A stretch of DNA of 9,548 bases, from positions 1 to 9,548 of the forward strand of contig JAGUXE010000007.1 of assembly GCA_020061995.1 (NCBI GenBank). Direction: 5' to 3'. This DNA comes from Ignavibacteriales bacterium (lineage in GTDB: Bacteria > Bacteroidota > Ignavibacteria > Ignavibacteriales > Ignavibacteriaceae). Position 1 is the first letter of the stretch, and each line of letters begins with the position of its first letter. A program made the position numbers and the translations under genes. A model generated the notes under the pieces. It saw only the letters and a program-made list of their open reading frames with translations. It made no database searches and was not told the origin of the DNA. Shown piece after piece: positions 6,510 through 9,548 of the stretch.

Positions 6510-9500
6510 TATTACACTATTTTTCTCGAAATCTCATCTCCAGGAAAAAAGATTTTCTTTTCTTCACATTTATTTTATCGATTATCATTCTAAGTGGTTT
6601 CCTTACACCAATCTTAGTTGAAAACAAAAAAGCCGATTGGGAACATCTTTTACCTAGAGAAACAGAATCCGTTGCAAATTCAATTGCCAACAACTTTAAA
6701 GCTAAAGAATCAACTCTTCTAAAAAATATTGATGAAATAAGTTTACTTCTTAAAGAGAAACAGAATTCATCAGACTTACACTCAATTCGGCAAGTCTGTT
6801 TGGATTTCAATAATCCAAATTTTGCTATCGGTTTTTTTGATTCAACATATAGATTAATAGCATGGAACAATTCTCCTTTGTTTAGCGAAACTATCAGTTT
6901 TAAAAAAGATGCTGATGAATCAGAAACATTTTTTTTTAGAAGTTCATTAAGCATATTCATGCTCTATTGGAAAAAGATTGAGAATGCAGATACTGCTCCA
7001 GTCTATCTTTTAGCAGGTATTCCGTTTGAAAACTATTTTAGTTTAGATGATAATTCTATCAGTTTCAAAAATGAATTGGAAAATCAGTATAATACAGAAA
7101 TAGAAATCTCGTATATTCCTTATACATCCAAATCAAAAGACGGAAGAAAATACTCGGTCGAGTTATTAAATAATGTGGGAAGTAAAATCGGTTTAGTCAC
7201 TTTTTCAAAACCTATCCTCAAAAGTGAACTCACTGCAATAAGAGAAAATATTCATTTTGTTCAATCCTTGTTAATCATTATTGCATACTTTCTCTTAATC
7301 CGATTCTTCTCCTCCTCTTTGAAAGAGTTGAAAAGTAATTTAGTAAAAACAACTATATTGCTGATGTATATAATCGGATTCAGATTAATATTATTCGCTT
7401 TAGGAATTCCAACAAAATTCTTGTCAGGTGAAATTGTAAATCCGGCTTACTTCTCTTCAACATTTGGTTTTGGTATTGTTAAATCACCAATCGAGCTATT
7501 ATTAACCTCAATAACTTTCCTTCTAATAGCATTTATTATATTCAGGCGTACATACTCTTTTTATTCAAACAAAAAAAACTATTCAGCGAAAACATTTACT
7601 AAAAAAATACTATTCCACTCGATTCCTTTGCTATTGCCAATATATTTTTTATTAATCAGAGCATTAGCGGCAGCTATAAAGAGTCTAGTCTTCGATTCAA
7701 CCCTCAATTATTTTGTAAGTGTTGAAATTGCACCGAGCTATATTCATACAGTGATGATAGGAACTCTACTTTTTCTAGCAACGTTTTTTATTCTTCTGCT
7801 TCTTTCAATAATTTTGTTAATATTTTATTTTGCAGAACGTTTTAACTCGATTAATAAATTGAAGTTATTTTACATATTATTGACCATTACAGTGCTGTTT
7901 TCATACTTCTTTTTTTTAATACAAAAGGAGCCGCTCCTTAGCTTTACTTTATATTTAATAACAATAGTATTTTCATTTTTACTTGCATATCCCGCACTTT
8001 TTAATAGTAGAAATATCAGAACAATTTTGGTTTACTCAACTATCACAGCATCAATAATTTCAATAACATATTTAAATCACTTTCACGCCGAGTTAGAAAA
8101 ACGGGGATTAAAAACGTCGGCATTGTCAGTCAATAGAGCAAACCAAAGTTATTTGACATTTCTGATTCAGGAAGCTCTTACATCAGCATCACAAAATGAC
8201 GAATTGATTTCAACCTTTACTCGTTCAAATCCAAATTATGATGCGGCTGCGTTTGTTATATGGAATCAAAGTGCATTCTATTCAGAGAATATTAATTCAT
8301 CAATTCTATTGTTGAATAAGCAACGAAAATTACTTGGTAAGTTCAATTATGGGAAGCAAACTGATTTGGAAATGCCTCAAATATTGAGTGCATTTCTGCC
8401 GACAAGTCTTAAAATATTTGAGATCGAAAAGGAACAAAACCAAAATTATAAAAAACTTGCAGGGATAATTCCGATTCTTGATAGAGGGATTGTTCTCGGA
8501 TATGTAGCGGCTATAATTAGTATCAATGATCACAATTATTCTGTTTCAGAAGAAAGGATTAAATATTTTCACAGTGCCACTACAATTAATATTAATCAAC
8601 ACATACTTATATACAAAAATGATAAACTTATTCAGTTTTCGAAAAACTTCGAACCCTCCGAAGAAGTTTCAAAAAATATTTTAAATTTGAATTTCAATGA
8701 CGGAGAAAGTTGGACTAAGTTCAAATTACGAAACGAAGATTATTTTGCGTACGTACTGAATCAAAACATTAATAATTCAAATCAGATTACGGTTGTTGCA
8801 CTTAAGGAAAAAGAATTGACTTGGAGTTTATTTAATTTCTTCAAATTATTAATCATACATTCAGTTTTAATAATCTTCTTATATATCACTCAATATTCTT
8901 TTCAATTCAAAAAAATAGAGGCTTTCTCAGTCACATTTCGAACTCAAATATTAGCCTCACTATTAATCGTATCAATACTACCGATTATAGCTTTAGCAGT
9001 CTACAATAGATACAATGTCACTTATAAAAGTGAAACAATCATAAACGAGGCACTGGTTGAAAAAGCAGACCTGCTTATAACCCACCTTACACATCAAAAG
9101 AAGAATAACCCCACAAGAACCGATTTAGCGGCTTTTGAAAAAGCAGTGAATGAATTGGGCATTTCCTTTAGAATCTTTGAAGATAACGTTACAATTTATT
9201 CTACTGAGATTCAGCTTATTTCAATCGGTTTAATTTCCAAATTACTTCCAATGAGTGTTTATAGTAATTTATTGCAAGGTGGATATTCTGAATCATTTAC
9301 AAATGAACTGATAAACGGAATTCCTCATTATTCACTTTATAAGAAGTTCAATATACAAGGCAACACCTACATAATTGAAATCAATGATGTGTTTAATTCA
9401 ATAAAAACTACTCTATCCCCGGTTGAGGTTGATGTTTTTCTTTTTGGTGTTTACTCATTTGCAATTGTCTTCATAATTTTAATTAGCACTATTATCGCTA

Positions 9501-9548
9501 ATCGTATTTCTTCACCAATTAGAAAATTAACACTTGCTACCAAAGCTG
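6506..9548 (+). CDS. Giant multi-span membrane sensor, probable histidine kinase, C-terminus off the right edge
   Basis: From GTG 6506 the frame stays open for 1014 codons to the window end. The start was chosen because it overlaps the previous stop by four bases; a TTG at 6479 is possible but lies inside the previous gene. One membrane span is at 16-38. An extracytoplasmic domain follows (about 39-247), with a PAS-like strand pair FAIGFFDSTYRLIAWN at 106-121. A block of eight spans lies between about 250 and 527. A second extracytoplasmic domain covers about 528-778. Two spans (about 780-799 and 814-834) then flank a short loop. A third extracytoplasmic domain begins NRYNVTYKSETI, and a last span (about 977-997) leads into a HAMP start (NRISSPIRKLTLATKA, Pro1004). 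Layout and HAMP resemble the roughly 1200-residue histidine kinases of Bacteroidota. The kinase domains themselves are not in the window, so that part is inference. Confidence 0.75.
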   Translation, partial: MILHYFSRNLISRKKDFLFFTFILSIIILSGFLTPILVENKKADWEHLLPRETESVANSIANNFKAKESTLLKNIDEISLLLKEKQNSSDLHSIRQVCLDFNNPNFAIGFFDSTYRLIAWNNSPLFSETISFKKDADESETFFFRSSLSIFMLYWKKIENADTAPVYLLAGIPFENYFSLDDNSISFKNELENQYNTEIEISYIPYTSKSKDGRKYSVELLNNVGSKIGLVTFSKPILKSELTAIRENIHFVQSLLIIIAYFLLIRFFSSSLKELKSNLVKTTILLMYIIGFRLILFALGIPTKFLSGEIVNPAYFSSTFGFGIVKSPIELLLTSITFLLIAFIIFRRTYSFYSNKKNYSAKTFTKKILFHSIPLLLPIYFLLIRALAAAIKSLVFDSTLNYFVSVEIAPSYIHTVMIGTLLFLATFFILLLLSIILLIFYFAERFNSINKLKLFYILLTITVLFSYFFFLIQKEPLLSFTLYLITIVFSFLLAYPALFNSRNIRTILVYSTITASIISITYLNHFHAELEKRGLKTSALSVNRANQSYLTFLIQEALTSASQNDELISTFTRSNPNYDAAAFVIWNQSAFYSENINSSILLLNKQRKLLGKFNYGKQTDLEMPQILSAFLPTSLKIFEIEKEQNQNYKKLAGIIPILDRGIVLGYVAAIISINDHNYSVSEERIKYFHSATTININQHILIYKNDKLIQFSKNFEPSEEVSKNILNLNFNDGESWTKFKLRNEDYFAYVLNQNINNSNQITVVALKEKELTWSLFNFFKLLIIHSVLIIFLYITQYSFQFKKIEAFSVTFRTQILASLLIVSILPIIALAVYNRYNVTYKSETIINEALVEKADLLITHLTHQKKNNPTRTDLAAFEKAVNELGISFRIFEDNVTIYSTEIQLISIGLISKLLPMSVYSNLLQGGYSESFTNELINGIPHYSLYKKFNIQGNTYIIEINDVFNSIKTTLSPVEVDVFLFGVYSFAIVFIILISTIIANRISSPIRKLTLATKA

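Noticed and set aside
6517..6960. 147-codon minus-strand ORF
   Set aside because: It is antisense to the long sensor frame, which is open for over 1000 codons with clear domain patterns; the reverse product has no recognisable features.
1..9548. Search for a defence system, mobile element, CRISPR array, tRNA or att site
   Set aside because: All long frames have other explanations, and I saw no regularly spaced repeats, terminal inverted repeats, transposase or integrase motifs, or tRNA-like folds.

Overview
This is an AT-rich bacterial chromosomal window. It has the look of a Bacteroidota/Chlorobiota-type genome, possibly Ignavibacteria. The reasons are a secreted subtilase followed by fibronectin III and Ig-like modules, a small exported protein resembling DUF4783, a very large multi-membrane-span sensor kinase of a type seen in that group, an FN3 lipoprotein, and good but not universal Shine-Dalgarno sites. 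The placement is inference from gene content. I see no RNA genes, insertion sequences, CRISPR arrays or phage genes.

Layout. (1) Positions 1-1896, minus strand: the N-terminal 632 codons of a secreted S8 serine protease like bacillopeptidase F. All catalytic residues are present and the gene runs off the left edge. (2) 1897-2156: a divergent intergenic region holding a promoter for the protease and the leader of the pyr operon. (3) 2157-4945, plus strand: pyrR-pyrB-pyrC, tightly spaced and closed by a clear hairpin terminator at 4958-4996. (4) 5117-5938: a lipoprotein with one FN3 domain and an unrecognised C-terminal domain, closed by a 14-bp perfect-stem terminator at 5960-5999. (5) 6066-6509: a small exported NTF2-like/DUF4783-type protein whose stop codon overlaps the start of (6). 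(6) 6506-9548: the sensor part of a giant membrane histidine kinase, about 12 membrane spans, cut by the right edge just inside its HAMP domain.

How the genes work together. PyrB and PyrC catalyse consecutive steps of UMP synthesis (carbamoyl aspartate, then dihydroorotate). PyrR is the UMP/PRPP-responsive RNA-binding regulator of such operons. The most interesting non-coding signal is the pyr leader at 2075-2157. It packs together an 18-codon leader ORF with its own Shine-Dalgarno, a hairpin close to the PyrR-binding consensus, and an overlapping terminator-like hairpin that covers the pyrR Shine-Dalgarno. The leader ORF's stop codon lies inside that Shine-Dalgarno. This suggests PyrR autoregulation that works through leader translation, attenuation, or both. 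The exported DUF4783-like protein and the giant kinase appear translationally coupled, so they may act in one sensing pathway.
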